Under the pieces are notes generated by a model. It searched no databases and had not been told where the DNA came from. It saw only the letters and a list, made by a program, of their open reading frames with translations. Of a DNA stretch of 35,107 bases, positions 1-9,563 are shown piece by piece (position 1 is the first letter of the stretch; each line of letters starts with the position of its first letter). The DNA comes from Burkholderia sp. H160. GTDB taxonomy: Bacteria; Pseudomonadota; Gammaproteobacteria; Burkholderiales; Burkholderiaceae. The DNA is taken from contig ABYL01000070.1 in NCBI GenBank assembly GCA_000173575.1, positions 1 through 35,107 of the forward strand, in the 5' to 3' direction. Made by a program: the position numbers and the translations under genes.

Positions 1-6
1 ACTCTA

Positions 7-2103
7 ATGCCCTACGTCTCCTACTCAAAATCGAACGGTATTGCTGTTGCCACGATCGACAATCCGCCTATCAACGCCCTGAGCATCGGTGTTCGTCGCG
101 GTCTCATGGACGCCATCGAACGCGCGCAAGCTGAAGACGATGTACAAGTACTGGTCATTGCATGCGCTGGCCGTACATTCGTTGCTGGTGCTGATATCAG
201 CGAGTTCGGCCAGCCATACGAAGAGCCCTCGCTGTACAAGATTCTCGACGCATTGGGCACGAGTTCCAAGCCATCTATCGCAGCTATCCATGGGACGGCA
301 CTGGGCGGCGGTCTCGAACTGGCTCTCTCGTGCACGTGGCGCTTAGCCCAGGTGACTGCGCAGATCGGACAACCTGAAGTGAAACTCGGTTTGATGCCAG
401 GCGGCTACGGTACGCAGTGGTGGCTCCGACTCGCCGGGCCTCAAGTTGCACTAGACGTTTCGACGTCAGGCAACCCCGTGTCCGCAGAGCAAGCACACGA
501 ATGGGGTGTCATCGATTATCTGGTTACTGACCGAGACGTCGATCTCGTGTCAGCTGCTAGAGCCTTCGCACAAGACCTGAATTGCAAGGGCACCCTCGCT
601 CGCGACCGGACCGCTATCAAGGGCCCTCTTAAAGACGTAGACCTCTCAATGTTCGAGACCTATCGTCAAAAGAATCAAAGGAAGTGGCACGGTCTCGTGG
701 CTCCGCAGAAGATTGTCGACGTCCTCGAAGCTTCCTGCGCGTTGACCTTTGACGAAGGTTGCGCACTCGAAAAGAAAGCGTTCCAGGAGTGCGAGCACAG
801 CCCTGAAAGCGCGTCCTTGCGTCACCTGTTCTTCGCTGAACGGGAGGCGGGCAAAGTCCGCGGCGCTGACAAGGCAACACCGCTGGATATCAAGTCTGTA
901 ACCGTGATCGGCGCAGGCACCATGGGTCAGGGCATTGCGCAAGCCTGTGCGAGCGCCGGCTTGTCCGTCGTCCTCGTAGACCGCACGTATGAAGCGCTAG
1001 AACGCGCTATTGTTGCTATTCAAGCAAACTACGAGACCTCAGTCGCTCGCGGCTCCATGGCACGCGCAAAGGCCGATCGTGCATTCAATCTGATTTCTAT
1101 CTCCTGCGACCTCGTGGCGGTCTCGACGTGCGATCTCATTATCGAGGCTGTTTTTGAAGACCTCGGCGTCAAACAGAGTGTCTTCAGGGATCTCGATGCT
1201 GTAGCCAAGCCAGAGGCTATCCTGGCGACTAATACGTCTACGCTCGATATCGATCTGATTGCGAACGTGACTCGTCGTCCGCAGCAAGTTGTCGGCATGC
1301 ACTTCTTCAGCCCTGCCCACGTGATGAAGCTGGTAGAAGTTATCAAGGGCTCGCAGACCTCGGATGAAGTCTCTGCAACTATACTCAAGATCACGAAGGC
1401 CTTGCGCAAGATCGCAGTGTTCGCAGGCAACGAAGAAGGATTTATCGGCAATCGTATCCTCGGTGCCTATGGCCGCGAAGCTGACTATCTTCTCGAAGAA
1501 GGCGCGACGCCGTGGCAAATCGACCGCGTACTCAATCAGTTCGGTTTCCCTATGGGCCTGTTCGCTATGCGCGATATGGCAGGCTTGGACGTGATCTGGC
1601 GCATTCGTCAGGGACAGGAACGGAAAGGCACGCGCCCTGCCTATGAGCGTTACTCCGTGCTCGCTGATCGTATCTGCGAACAAGGCCGATTCGGCCAGAA
1701 GACGGGTAGCGGCTATTACAAGTACGAAGGTCGTACGGCGACTCCCTGTCCTGAAATCGAGGCGCTGATCGTCCAGGTTTCGGCTGACGCCGGTATCGAA
1801 CGCCGTGAGATCTCAGACGAAGCCATCGTGCAACGCATTATGTGCGCTATGGTCAACGAGGGTGCTCGCATCATCGACTCCGGTACTGCACAGCGCGCGA
1901 GCGACATCGATATTGTGTACACCAACGGCTATGGCTTCCCGAGCTATCGCGGCGGCCCTATGTTCTGGGCGCAGCAAACGGGGCTCCAGAAGGTCTACGA
2001 ACAGGTTCAGGAATATCACAAGCTTTACGGTGATACGTGGAAGCCTGCACAGTCCCTTGCCGAAGCTGCCAAAGCTAACCAGTGGCCTGTTTCTCAAGCC
2101 TAA
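7..2103 (+). CDS. Bifunctional enoyl-CoA hydratase / 3-hydroxyacyl-CoA dehydrogenase (FadJ/FadB'-like)
   Basis: Predicted to carry out two successive beta-oxidation steps in the cytosol: hydration of a trans-2-enoyl-CoA, then NAD-dependent oxidation of the 3-hydroxyacyl-CoA. The 698-residue protein opens with a crotonase domain holding the oxyanion-hole GGG at 100-102 and the two acid/base glutamates E104 and E124 (context GQPEVKLG). Around residue 300 comes the Rossmann motif VIGAGTMGQG, then the dehydrogenase catalytic His in MHFFSP (about residue 432) and the following C-terminal 3HCDH domains. This order and length match the FadJ/peroxisomal bifunctional family; exact chain-length preference cannot be read. 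The thiolase follows 24 bases later, so the two form one transcription unit. Only six bases precede the ATG, so promoter and RBS are mostly outside the window. Base composition is clearly lower in GC than the genes beyond 21 kb. Confidence 0.93.
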   Translation: MPYVSYSKSNGIAVATIDNPPINALSIGVRRGLMDAIERAQAEDDVQVLVIACAGRTFVAGADISEFGQPYEEPSLYKILDALGTSSKPSIAAIHGTALGGGLELALSCTWRLAQVTAQIGQPEVKLGLMPGGYGTQWWLRLAGPQVALDVSTSGNPVSAEQAHEWGVIDYLVTDRDVDLVSAARAFAQDLNCKGTLARDRTAIKGPLKDVDLSMFETYRQKNQRKWHGLVAPQKIVDVLEASCALTFDEGCALEKKAFQECEHSPESASLRHLFFAEREAGKVRGADKATPLDIKSVTVIGAGTMGQGIAQACASAGLSVVLVDRTYEALERAIVAIQANYETSVARGSMARAKADRAFNLISISCDLVAVSTCDLIIEAVFEDLGVKQSVFRDLDAVAKPEAILATNTSTLDIDLIANVTRRPQQVVGMHFFSPAHVMKLVEVIKGSQTSDEVSATILKITKALRKIAVFAGNEEGFIGNRILGAYGREADYLLEEGATPWQIDRVLNQFGFPMGLFAMRDMAGLDVIWRIRQGQERKGTRPAYERYSVLADRICEQGRFGQKTGSGYYKYEGRTATPCPEIEALIVQVSADAGIERREISDEAIVQRIMCAMVNEGARIIDSGTAQRASDIDIVYTNGYGFPSYRGGPMFWAQQTGLQKVYEQVQEYHKLYGDTWKPAQSLAEAAKANQWPVSQA

Positions 2104-2136
2104 TCGTATTCAAGTATCTATCAGGAGATGCAAATC

Positions 2137-3339
2137 ATGCGTGAAGCTGTAATCGTTTCTGTAGCGCGTACTCCCATCGGCAGGGCCTTCCGTGGCGCGT
2201 TCAACGATACGACTGGTCCGGCATTGGGCGGCCATGTCGTGAACGCTGCTGTGCAGCGCGCTCTCATCGACGGCGCTGACGTTGACGACGTGATCATAGG
2301 CACAGCCCTGCAGCAAGGCACGACGGGGTTCAACGTTGCTCGTCAGTCGGCCCTCCGTGCCGGCCTGCCCCATTCCGTTGCCGGGATGACGGTTGATCGT
2401 CAATGCGGATCCGGTCTTATGGCTATCGCGACGGCTGCGAAGCAGATCATGTGCGACGGCCAGCAGATCGTCGTTGCCGGTGGCGTCGAGTCCGTGTCGC
2501 TGGTTCAAAACGAACACTTCAACCAATTCCAGATCTTCGATCCCGAACTGCAAAAGACGGTTCCGCAGGTCTACATGCAGATGCTGGAGACGGCTGAAAT
2601 CGTGAGCGCTCGCTACGGTATCAGCCGTGAGCGTCAGGATGCGTATGCTCTGCGCTCACAACAACTGACAGCACAAGCACAGGCCGAAGGCCGCTTCGAC
2701 GCTGAAATCGTTCCGATGTCGACGCAAATGAAAGTTGTTGACAAGGAAACGAAAGAGGTCAGCTTCAAGACCGTGACTCTCACTAACGACGAAGGCAACC
2801 GCCCGAGCACCAAACTCGAAGACCTGGCGAGCCTCAAGCCCGTGTTCCGTGGTGGTCAACAACTCAAGGAAGGCAACTACATCACGGCAGGCAATGCCTC
2901 GCAGCTCTCGGATGGAGCAGCAGCATTGGTCGTCATGGAAGCTGCCGAAGCGGCCAAGCGCGGCCTCAAGCCGCTTGGCGCTTACCGCGGTATGGCGGTC
3001 GCTGGTTGCAATCCGGATGAAATGGGTATCGGCCCGGTGTTTGCTATCCCCAAGCTTCTCAAGCAACACAAGCTCACGGTCAGCGATATCAGCCTCTGGG
3101 AACTCAACGAAGCGTTCGCATGTCAAGTTCTGCACTGCCAAGACGTCCTGGGGATTCCCGATGATCGCCTGAACGTGAGCGGCGGCGCGATTGCCGTTGG
3201 CCACCCCTACGGTATGTCGGGTGCACGTATGGCCGGTCATATCCTGATCGAGGGCCGTCGCCGTGGTGCAAAGTTCGGCATTGTCACGATGTGTATCGGC
3301 GGGGGTCAAGGCGCGGCCGCGCTGTTCGAGATTTTCTAA
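2137..3339 (+). CDS. Acetyl-CoA C-acyltransferase (thiolase)
   Basis: Thiolytic cleavage of 3-ketoacyl-CoA to acetyl-CoA and a shortened acyl-CoA, completing the cycle begun by the upstream FadJ-like enzyme. Counting from the ATG at 2137 the protein has 400 residues, normal for the family. It has the acylated cysteine C90 (DRQCGSGL), the catalytic histidine H356 ([12 protein letters not shown]) and the second cysteine C386 ([10 protein letters not shown]). An in-frame ATG also occurs at 2128. AGGAG at 2123-2127 abuts that codon but lies nine bases before 2137, so 2137 is preferred. The gene ends just before a strong terminator and converges on the minus-strand operon. Biosynthetic versus degradative thiolase cannot be separated by sequence reading alone; the partner gene argues for degradation. 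Confidence 0.92.
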   Translation: MREAVIVSVARTPIGRAFRGAFNDTTGPALGGHVVNAAVQRALIDGADVDDVIIGTALQQGTTGFNVARQSALRAGLPHSVAGMTVDRQCGSGLMAIATAAKQIMCDGQQIVVAGGVESVSLVQNEHFNQFQIFDPELQKTVPQVYMQMLETAEIVSARYGISRERQDAYALRSQQLTAQAQAEGRFDAEIVPMSTQMKVVDKETKEVSFKTVTLTNDEGNRPSTKLEDLASLKPVFRGGQQLKEGNYITAGNASQLSDGAAALVVMEAAEAAKRGLKPLGAYRGMAVAGCNPDEMGIGPVFAIPKLLKQHKLTVSDISLWELNEAFACQVLHCQDVLGIPDDRLNVSGGAIAVGHPYGMSGARMAGHILIEGRRRGAKFGIVTMCIGGGQGAAALFEIF

Positions 3340-3362
3340 TCTCCGTCCCGCACCACTGAATC

Positions 3363-3384
3363 AAGGGGCTTCAGCCCCTTTTTC
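3363..3384 (+). terminator. Rho-independent terminator after the thiolase gene
   Basis: A perfect 7-bp stem (AAGGGGC / GCCCCTT) with a four-base TTCA loop is followed by a short T run, 23 bases past the thiolase stop codon. It closes the plus-strand two-gene unit. Because the stem starts with A residues it could partly serve the opposite strand too. Confidence 0.85.
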
Positions 3385-3476
3385 ATTCAAATAGGTCTTG
3401 TGATTAGCCAACTGCACGTCGAACAAGGTAATGCTCAATGTGCCAGATCTCCGATAGCAAAACTTAAGTACGCTGA

Positions 3477-3760
3477 TCACGGGTAATGAACTTCAACATC
3501 GTTAAACAAATGATTAGTTGAATCCCACGGCGAACGCAGGAAATGCTGTACGCGGTCTTCTCTGACTTCCCACAGACTACGCGGAGCCCACTTCGGTTGA
3601 TTATCCTTGTCAATCATGAACGCACGCACGCCCTTCAAGAAGTCACCGTCCTCGATACAACGGGTAAAGATTCCGAGTTCACGCCTAAACACTCTCTCAG
3701 GCTACTCTGCCTCCCGCGAATGATCATCTCCCGCGCCACATATAGCATGGTTGCTCTTTC
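3477..3760 (-). pseudogene. C-terminal remnant of a second 3-hydroxyisobutyryl-CoA hydrolase
   Basis: Read on the minus strand, 3692-3477 encodes FRRELGIFTRCIEDGDF, then VRAFMIDKDNQPKW, ending in a PW motif and a stop. This lines up with the C-terminus of the intact hydrolase at 4642-5805 (FRMELGVVRRAFEEGDF, VRALLIDKDRNPHW, PWGG). Just upstream, at about 3748-3692 in a different frame, is MLYVAREMIIRGRQ, matching MLEVTREALILGRE of the intact gene. The two pieces are joined by a one-base loss in the region of the Cys-Phe codons near 3690. Nothing of the N-terminal catalytic two thirds is recognisable, so this is a broken, non-functional copy. The remainder of 3340-3843 holds no other gene that I can see. 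Confidence 0.75.
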
Positions 3761-3843
3761 GCACCACCGCCTGCTGCGCTTCCAGCGCGTAATCGCATTG
3801 TTGAGCGAGAAGCCGACAGCATTTTTACAGCTCTATTCGTTGG

Positions 3844-4593
3844 TCAAAGGCTACTCGTCACGTGGCCGCCGTCTACGACGATCACCGAGCCCGTCATGTA
3901 CGCAGAGGCGTCAGAACCGAGAAGAAGGATTGGACCATCGAGATCCTGGAGGCGGCCAAGACGACGTTGCGGGATGCGCTTTATCATCGCTAGCCCAGCC
4001 GGGGTAGACCAAAACTCGGAGTTCAACTCTGTTTCGATATAACCTGGTGCTAAGGCGTTGACACGTACGCCGTAGCGTGCCCATTCGAGTGCCAGCGTCT
4101 TAGTCAACTGAATCACACCAGCCTTGGATACCGCATAGGGCATGACGGATCCTGCCTGTCTCAGACCCAAGATAGATGCGATGTTGATCACCGTGCCAGA
4201 ACGCGCCTTGAGGCCTTCCAACATCTCCTGCGCAAGGAAGAACATCGACTTGAGATTCGTATCTATTACGGAATCCCAATCTGCTTCTGTCTGCGCTGTA
4301 GCGGGCTTATCGATCACGATGCCTGCGTTGTTAACCAGTACGTCGATCTCGCCCGCAGTCTGTGCTATGTGCTTGCGTGACTCACTATCGTTGACGTCAG
4401 CTACGATGTATGACGCGCTAAGATTTTGATTGATGAAGCCTCTCACCTGTTCTTCGAGCAGAGCTTCACGTCGTCCAGTCAAAATCACTGACGCGCCTTG
4501 ACGAGCAAATACAGATGCAAAGTGAGCACCCAGCCCACTTGTAGCTCCTGTGATCAAGATTCGACGCCCTCGTAAACTGCTACCTGTGCACAT
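3844..4593 (-). CDS. SDR-family NAD(P)-dependent oxidoreductase
   Basis: A 249-residue classical short-chain dehydrogenase/reductase with the cofactor motif TGATSGLG (15-22), NNAG (88-91), the active-site Ser140 (NIAS) and the YxxxK pair Y153/K157. It also has the usual PGY turn and a VDGG ending near the C-terminus. It has no signal peptide. It is last in the catabolic operon, 48 bases downstream of the 3-hydroxyisobutyryl-CoA hydrolase gene. A good Shine-Dalgarno (AGGGGA) lies before the ATG. Context suggests oxidation of a hydroxyacyl-CoA or related alcohol, but the substrate cannot be read from the sequence. A related N-terminal remnant lies at 18330-18632, beyond the other end of the operon. 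Confidence 0.88.
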   Translation of the reverse strand: MCTGSSLRGRRILITGATSGLGAHFASVFARQGASVILTGRREALLEEQVRGFINQNLSASYIVADVNDSESRKHIAQTAGEIDVLVNNAGIVIDKPATAQTEADWDSVIDTNLKSMFFLAQEMLEGLKARSGTVINIASILGLRQAGSVMPYAVSKAGVIQLTKTLALEWARYGVRVNALAPGYIETELNSEFWSTPAGLAMIKRIPQRRLGRLQDLDGPILLLGSDASAYMTGSVIVVDGGHVTSSL

Positions 4594-4641
4594 GATGTCC
4601 CCTGATATTGTTCACCTGATTTGTAACTACTTCCTCCGCGA

Positions 4642-5805
4642 TTACCCTTCGAGTGCCACCAGGGGGTGACTGTCTCCGCCCCAGGGGCACGAGAGGTAAT
4701 GCTGTATGTGCTCCGACCACACCCCAGTGAGAGCACGCAGCTTCCAATGAGGATTGCGATCCTTATCGATCAGCAATGCTCGAACGCCCTCGCAAAAATC
4801 ACCCTCTTCGAAGGCTCTGCGCACTACACCGAGTTCCATACGGAAGCACTGGGCCAGCGTCATTTCACGACCGAGAATCAGCGCCTCGCGCGTGACTTCA
4901 AGCATTAGAGGAGAGCATTGCGTGATGGCATCCAGTGCGCCTTCCATCCACTTCCTTTCAGCCTCCGTACGCGGCTTTTCCAGGTCATCCTCAAAGAGAT
5001 CGCGTTGGAGGTCCGATGCCATCTGCTTCACCGTCTTCTCGGAATCGAAATAAAGATTGATCAATGGCAGAAGTGAGGGAAGAATTGCGTTTTCGGTTCC
5101 AAGATCGTGGTTGACAAACACTTTGCGCAACACAGCCAAAACGGAAGCCACCGTAGCGCCTTCAACCCATTCGACTTCTCGTAGGCGGTCTTCGTAGCCC
5201 TCCAACGATTGGGCCTCAACGCAAACATCCGCGAGGTCGCAATAAACGGCATCAGTGCCGCTGAGTTGCACACCGGTGAGCCCCACGTAAAGCTCCAACG
5301 CAGGGTCCATCTTGGACATGAAACTCGTTGCCCCGACATCCGGCAACAAGCCGATGCGTGTTTCCGGCATTGCGATCTTTGTGCGCGCAGTCGCCACACG
5401 TAGGTCTGCGGCTTGTGCTAGTCCCATACCACCGCCCATGGTCACGCCATCCATCAGCGCCACTATGGGCTTCTCGAACATGTGCAGCGCGTAGTCGAGG
5501 CTGTATTCATCGATAAAGAACTGTTGCCAACCGTTCGAGCCTTGTCGCTCCCCGGCTTTTGCCTGCTGGTAGAGCGCGCGCACGTCACCGCCAGCGCAAA
5601 AGGTTTTGGGACCGTGGCCTTCAAGCACAAGGGCCAATATGCGATCGTCATCGCGCACTCGCTCCAAAATCACTGCCAGTTCGCGAACCATTGAGTGCGT
5701 AAGTGCATTCAAGGCCTGCGGGCGATTCAGTGTGACGATGGCACAGCCATTGACGACACGAAACAACACCTCCTGGTCTGGATTAGGCGTAGGTATGGCA
5801 TTCAT
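4642..5805 (-). CDS. 3-hydroxyisobutyryl-CoA hydrolase (crotonase superfamily)
   Basis: Hydrolyses 3-hydroxyisobutyryl-CoA to free 3-hydroxyisobutyrate in valine catabolism. This matters because it removes the CoA ester just after toxic methacrylyl-CoA has been hydrated. The 387-residue protein has the extended ECH_2 form, longer than a simple hydratase. It has FCAGGDV at 69-75, the GGGMGLA oxyanion loop (124-130), and E148 and D156 in the MPETRIGLLPDVGA segment, the usual hydrolase signature. The start ATG is preceded by GAGGA that overlaps the stop of the upstream acyl-CoA dehydrogenase gene (nine-base gap), pointing to translational coupling. A plain enoyl-CoA hydratase is the alternative, but length and motif favour the hydrolase. 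Its product is the substrate of MmsB encoded in the same operon. Confidence 0.88.
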   Translation of the reverse strand: MNAIPTPNPDQEVLFRVVNGCAIVTLNRPQALNALTHSMVRELAVILERVRDDDRILALVLEGHGPKTFCAGGDVRALYQQAKAGERQGSNGWQQFFIDEYSLDYALHMFEKPIVALMDGVTMGGGMGLAQAADLRVATARTKIAMPETRIGLLPDVGATSFMSKMDPALELYVGLTGVQLSGTDAVYCDLADVCVEAQSLEGYEDRLREVEWVEGATVASVLAVLRKVFVNHDLGTENAILPSLLPLINLYFDSEKTVKQMASDLQRDLFEDDLEKPRTEAERKWMEGALDAITQCSPLMLEVTREALILGREMTLAQCFRMELGVVRRAFEEGDFCEGVRALLIDKDRNPHWKLRALTGVWSEHIQHYLSCPWGGDSHPLVALEG

Positions 5806-5814
5806 TTCTAATCC

Positions 5815-6963
5815 TCAGTCGGTGAGTTGTCGTGCGATGACAATGCGCTGGACTTCGCTCGTGCCTTCGTAAATCTGCGTGATCCGTGCATCCCGGTAAT
5901 GACGCTCAACCGGATAGTCATTCAGAAACCCATAACCACCGTGGATCTGAATAGCGGCCGAACATACCTGTTCGGCAATCTCCGAGGCGTAAAGCTTGGC
6001 CTGCGAAGCCTCCGAAAGACACGGCTTGCCCAACGTCCTCAGCCGCGCCGCGTGATGCACCAGGTGGCGCGCGGCATTGATCTTCGTGTGCATATCGGCA
6101 AGCATGTTGGCCACGGATTGATGCTTGATAATGGCGGTGCCGAATTGCTGGCGATCATTGGCATACACTCGCGCAGCCTCGAACGCAGCCCTGGCAATTC
6201 CAGCAGATTGCGCCGCAATACCAATGCGCCCGCCTTCCAGATTTGCCAAGGCGATTTTCAACCCCTCACCTGGGCGGCCCAGCATGTTGGCTTCTGGAAT
6301 TGCGCAGTTGTCCAGGGTGATCGGACACGTATCCGAGGCCCGGATGCCCATCTTCTTTTCCGGATGCCCGACGATGAACCCCGGCGTATCGGTTGGGACG
6401 ATGAACGCCGACAAACCCTTCTTTCCTGCCAAAGGGTCAGTAACTGCAAACACAATGGCGATCTTGGCGCGTTGAGCATTGGTCACGAACTGCTTGCTGC
6501 CGTTCAGCACCCATTTACCATCGCGGAGTTCAGCACGAGTCTTCAGGTTGTTTGCCTCGGAGCCCGCTTGAGGTTCAGTCAGGCAAAACGCACCAATAGC
6601 CTTCCCGCTGGCAAGCGGGGCAAGCCAGCGTTCTTTCTGTTCCTCGGTACCGAATTGCAGAATCGGCCCACAGCCCACCGAATTGTGCACACTCATCAAC
6701 GTCGCACACGAGGCACACCCAACCGCGATCTCTTCGATGGCCAGCGCATAGGCCACGTAATCGGTATACGTCCCGCCCTGCTCCGGGGGTACGACCATGC
6801 CGAGAAGCCCCAACTGGCCCAACTGCGTGACTACCTCATCGGGTAGCCGACCGTCGAGATCCCACTGCGCCGCATTAGGTGCCAACTGCTCGCTAGCGAA
6901 ATCACGCGCAGCATCGCGAATCATGCGTTGGTCTTCGTTGTAGAACAGATCGTCCACAGTCAT
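5815..6963 (-). CDS. Acyl-CoA dehydrogenase, short/branched-chain (isobutyryl-CoA type likely)
   Basis: FAD enzyme that introduces the alpha,beta double bond in an acyl-CoA and passes electrons to ETF, whose genes lie directly upstream. The 382-residue protein has the family signature [12 protein letters not shown], a second conserved stretch around the helical C-terminal domain ([10 protein letters not shown]), and the catalytic base E366 in IYEGTSE near the C-terminus. Length and domain order are those of canonical soluble acyl-CoA dehydrogenases. Placement between etfA and the 3-hydroxyisobutyryl-CoA hydrolase gene suggests isobutyryl-CoA to methacrylyl-CoA conversion. 2-methylbutyryl-CoA or butyryl-CoA cannot be excluded from sequence alone. 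Confidence 0.92.
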   Translation of the reverse strand: MTVDDLFYNEDQRMIRDAARDFASEQLAPNAAQWDLDGRLPDEVVTQLGQLGLLGMVVPPEQGGTYTDYVAYALAIEEIAVGCASCATLMSVHNSVGCGPILQFGTEEQKERWLAPLASGKAIGAFCLTEPQAGSEANNLKTRAELRDGKWVLNGSKQFVTNAQRAKIAIVFAVTDPLAGKKGLSAFIVPTDTPGFIVGHPEKKMGIRASDTCPITLDNCAIPEANMLGRPGEGLKIALANLEGGRIGIAAQSAGIARAAFEAARVYANDRQQFGTAIIKHQSVANMLADMHTKINAARHLVHHAARLRTLGKPCLSEASQAKLYASEIAEQVCSAAIQIHGGYGFLNDYPVERHYRDARITQIYEGTSEVQRIVIARQLTD

Positions 6964-6978
6964 TCCCCCTGTTATGCC

Positions 6979-7920
6979 TTATGCCAGAGCGCCGACGAGT
7001 TCGGGTACGGCCTCGAACAAGTCAGCAACCAGGCCGTAGTCGGCTACCGAGAAAATCGGAGCCTCCGCATCCTTGTTGATGGCAACAATGACCTTCGAAT
7101 CCTTCATGCCCGCCAGATGCTGAATGGCACCCGAAATTCCGACCGCCACGTACAACCCCGGAGCCACAATCTTGCCGGTTTGCCCCACCTGGTAATCGTT
7201 GGGCACATAGCCAGCGTCGACAGCAGCACGCGATGCTCCGAGAGCAGCGCCAAGCTTATCGGCCAGCGGAGTCAACACGTTCTGATAGTTCTCGCCATTT
7301 CCGAGGCCGCGACCGCCAGAAACGATGATCTTTGCCGATGTCAGTTCCGGCCTGTCCAGCTTCGTCACTTCACGGCCAACGAATTGCGAAAGATCGCTAT
7401 CCGCTACAGGATTGGGAGCCTGGATCACGGTGACGGTATTTCCGCCATCAACCGCAACTGCATCGAATGCCGTCGCACGAACGGTAATGACTTTCTGCGC
7501 ATCGGTGGCTTGCACCGTGGCAATCGCATTACCCGCGTAAATTGGACGTTCGAACGTATCGGCGTTGACGACGGCAGTAATGTCGCTGATCTGTGCGACG
7601 TCCAGGAGCGCGGCAACGCGCGGTGCCACATTCTTACCCGAAGCAGTTGCTGGGAACAGAATGTGAGAATAGCTCGATGCGATAGCCAATACGGTAGCCG
7701 TCACGTTTTCAGCCAAGCCGTCTGCAAGTTGCGGAGCATCTGCGCATACGACTACTGCCACGCCTTCGGCTTTTACGGTTGCGTCCACTACGCCCTGTAC
7801 GTCATGGCCAGCAACCAGGACGTGCACATCGCCACCGATCTTCAGTGCGGCACCGATGGTATTGAGCGTCGCGGTCTTCAGCGACTTATTGTCGTGTTCG
7901 GCAACAACCAGAATCGTCAT
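6979..7920 (-). CDS. etfA: Electron transfer flavoprotein alpha subunit
   Basis: FAD-binding subunit of ETF, which carries electrons from acyl-CoA dehydrogenases to the respiratory chain through ETF:quinone oxidoreductase (not encoded in this window). The chosen ATG at 7920 gives 313 residues, the normal length, and has AAGGAG just upstream. A longer frame to 8001 would overlap etfB by 71 bases and adds an unrelated basic stretch. The C-terminal FAD domain shows GGRGLG and the run QVGQTGKIVAPGLYVAVGI, both hallmarks of EtfA. It follows etfB by ten bases and precedes an acyl-CoA dehydrogenase by fifteen. A dedicated ETF therefore seems to be co-expressed with the two dehydrogenases of this operon. 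Confidence 0.95.
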   Translation of the reverse strand: MTILVVAEHDNKSLKTATLNTIGAALKIGGDVHVLVAGHDVQGVVDATVKAEGVAVVVCADAPQLADGLAENVTATVLAIASSYSHILFPATASGKNVAPRVAALLDVAQISDITAVVNADTFERPIYAGNAIATVQATDAQKVITVRATAFDAVAVDGGNTVTVIQAPNPVADSDLSQFVGREVTKLDRPELTSAKIIVSGGRGLGNGENYQNVLTPLADKLGAALGASRAAVDAGYVPNDYQVGQTGKIVAPGLYVAVGISGAIQHLAGMKDSKVIVAINKDAEAPIFSVADYGLVADLFEAVPELVGALA

Positions 7921-7930
7921 TTGTGGCTCC

Positions 7931-8680
7931 TTAGATGGCCTTCGCTTCGTTCTTAAGTTTCGCCACCAATGTCGCGACGTCTGCGACCTTCTGGCCTGCA
8001 CTGCGCTTCGCCGGCTCTGCGACCTTCAGCGTCTTCAAACGCGGTGCCGGATCGACTCCAAGATCAGCAGGGCTCATGACGTCCAAAGGCTTCTTCTTGG
8101 CCTTCATGATGTTGGGCAAAGTCACATAGCGCGGTTCGTTCAACCGCAGATCGGTCGTCACCACAGCAGGGAGCTTCAACGAAAGCGTTTCCGCACCACC
8201 ATCGACCTCACGGGTAACCACGGCTCGTCCGTCAGCAACAACGACCTTCGATGCATACGTAGCCTGCCCGACGCCCAGGAGAGCCGCCAGCATTTGACCC
8301 GTTTGGTTCGAGTCGTCATCGATAGCCTGTTTGCCCAGAATCACGAGCTGCGGTTGCTCCTTGTCGACGAGGGCTTTGAGAATCTTGGCCACCGCCAGCG
8401 GCTGAAGCTCTTCGTTCGTGTTCACGAGAATCGCTCGATCAGCACCGATCGCCAACGCGGTACGCAACGTCTCCTGCGCCTGCGTAACCCCTGCCGAGAC
8501 AACCACGACTTCGGTGGCGGTACCCGCTTCCCGGAGACGAACCGCCTCTTCGACGGCGATTTCATCGAAGGGATTCATCGCCATCTTGACGTTGGCCAGA
8601 TCGACGCCCGAACCATCCGACTTGACACTGACCTTGATATTCGCGTCAACAACGCGCTTGATAGGTACAAGAATTTTCAT
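7931..8680 (-). CDS. etfB: Electron transfer flavoprotein beta subunit
   Basis: AMP-binding partner of EtfA. The 249-residue protein begins [17 protein letters not shown], carries the conserved [15 protein letters not shown] segment near residue 35, and the EtfB signature around [16 protein letters not shown]. Its C-terminus is rich in Lys and Ala, as is common. The first ATG is used and is preceded by a GGAG-type site within the 50-base gap after the enoyl-CoA hydratase gene. It is translated just ahead of etfA. Confidence 0.95.
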   Translation of the reverse strand: MKILVPIKRVVDANIKVSVKSDGSGVDLANVKMAMNPFDEIAVEEAVRLREAGTATEVVVVSAGVTQAQETLRTALAIGADRAILVNTNEELQPLAVAKILKALVDKEQPQLVILGKQAIDDDSNQTGQMLAALLGVGQATYASKVVVADGRAVVTREVDGGAETLSLKLPAVVTTDLRLNEPRYVTLPNIMKAKKKPLDVMSPADLGVDPAPRLKTLKVAEPAKRSAGQKVADVATLVAKLKNEAKAI

Positions 8681-8730
8681 GTGGATCTCCTAACAGCAAA
8701 TTCGAATTAATCAGCAGCCGAAGGGGGTTA

Positions 8731-9507
8731 TCACTCAAACTTCCATACGGGAACGCGCTTTTCCAGAAACGCGTTGGTGCCCTCGCGCTGATCCGGGCCG
8801 CTGAAGAGATCAACGAAACGCTCGCGCTCCACCGACAGCGCCGCCGGACGGGGTACGCCGTTGCGCGCCTGATGAATCAATTGCTTGCTGAAGTCCGTGG
8901 CCTGTGGGCTGTTTTTCAACACGCGGGCGGCCATGGCCAATGCGGCTTCCAGCGACTTGCCTTGCGCCACGACTTCCTCCACGAGGCCGATGCGCAAAGC
9001 CGCTTCAGCCGTGACGCGCTCGCCCGTGAGAATCATGCGCTTAGCCCAGCCTTCACCGACAAGCCAAGGCAGCGTTTGCGTGCCACAGCCAGAGGGCAGA
9101 AGGCCCACGCCAGGTTCGGGGAGAGCCATCTGCACCTGCTGTTCCGCAATGCGGATATCGCAAGACAACGCGCATTCGAGCCCGCCCCCCATCGCATAAC
9201 CATTAATGGCCGCGATCACCACAGGGCGTGCGTTTTGGAGGACTTCGAACGCGGCACCGAATGCCGCTGCAGCCCGGAGTGCCGCTTCCTTGCTGCCCGT
9301 AGCGAATTGATTCAGGTCTGCGCCCGCGGAGAAGAACTTCGGACCTTTGCCGGTAATAACGATGGCGCGAACACGAAGGTTCTTGTTCAGGTCCCCAATG
9401 CAGTCCCGTAGTTGATCGAGGCCTTCAGGCGAGAAGGCGTTGGCGGGCGGGCGATTCAGCGTCAGTTGGGCAATAGTGCTGTCGTTATGGAAAGCAAGTT
9501 CAATCAT
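8731..9507 (-). CDS. Enoyl-CoA hydratase/isomerase family protein
   Basis: A 258-residue crotonase with the substrate loop FFSAGADLNQF (58-68), the oxyanion GGG at 107-109, and both catalytic glutamates E111 (GGGLECALSC) and E131 (LPEPGVGLLP). In this operon it most plausibly hydrates methacrylyl-CoA to 3-hydroxyisobutyryl-CoA between the acyl-CoA dehydrogenase and the hydrolase. The ATG at 9507 is preferred over an in-frame TTG six bases upstream; neither has a strong Shine-Dalgarno. It follows mmsB by 56 bases, a gap that contains only a weak 5-bp hairpin. Substrate assignment rests on context. Confidence 0.9.
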   Translation of the reverse strand: MIELAFHNDSTIAQLTLNRPPANAFSPEGLDQLRDCIGDLNKNLRVRAIVITGKGPKFFSAGADLNQFATGSKEAALRAAAAFGAAFEVLQNARPVVIAAINGYAMGGGLECALSCDIRIAEQQVQMALPEPGVGLLPSGCGTQTLPWLVGEGWAKRMILTGERVTAEAALRIGLVEEVVAQGKSLEAALAMAARVLKNSPQATDFSKQLIHQARNGVPRPAALSVERERFVDLFSGPDQREGTNAFLEKRVPVWKFE

Positions 9508-9563
9508 TGTCAATATCCAGGGAACGGGGCAACAAAGCCTCGTTATTCTTCGAGGTTATGGCG

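Noticed and set aside
3543-4007. A plus-strand open frame across the gap after the thiolase terminator.
   Set aside because: It overlaps the hydrolase remnant and the SDR gene end, both better supported on the minus strand.
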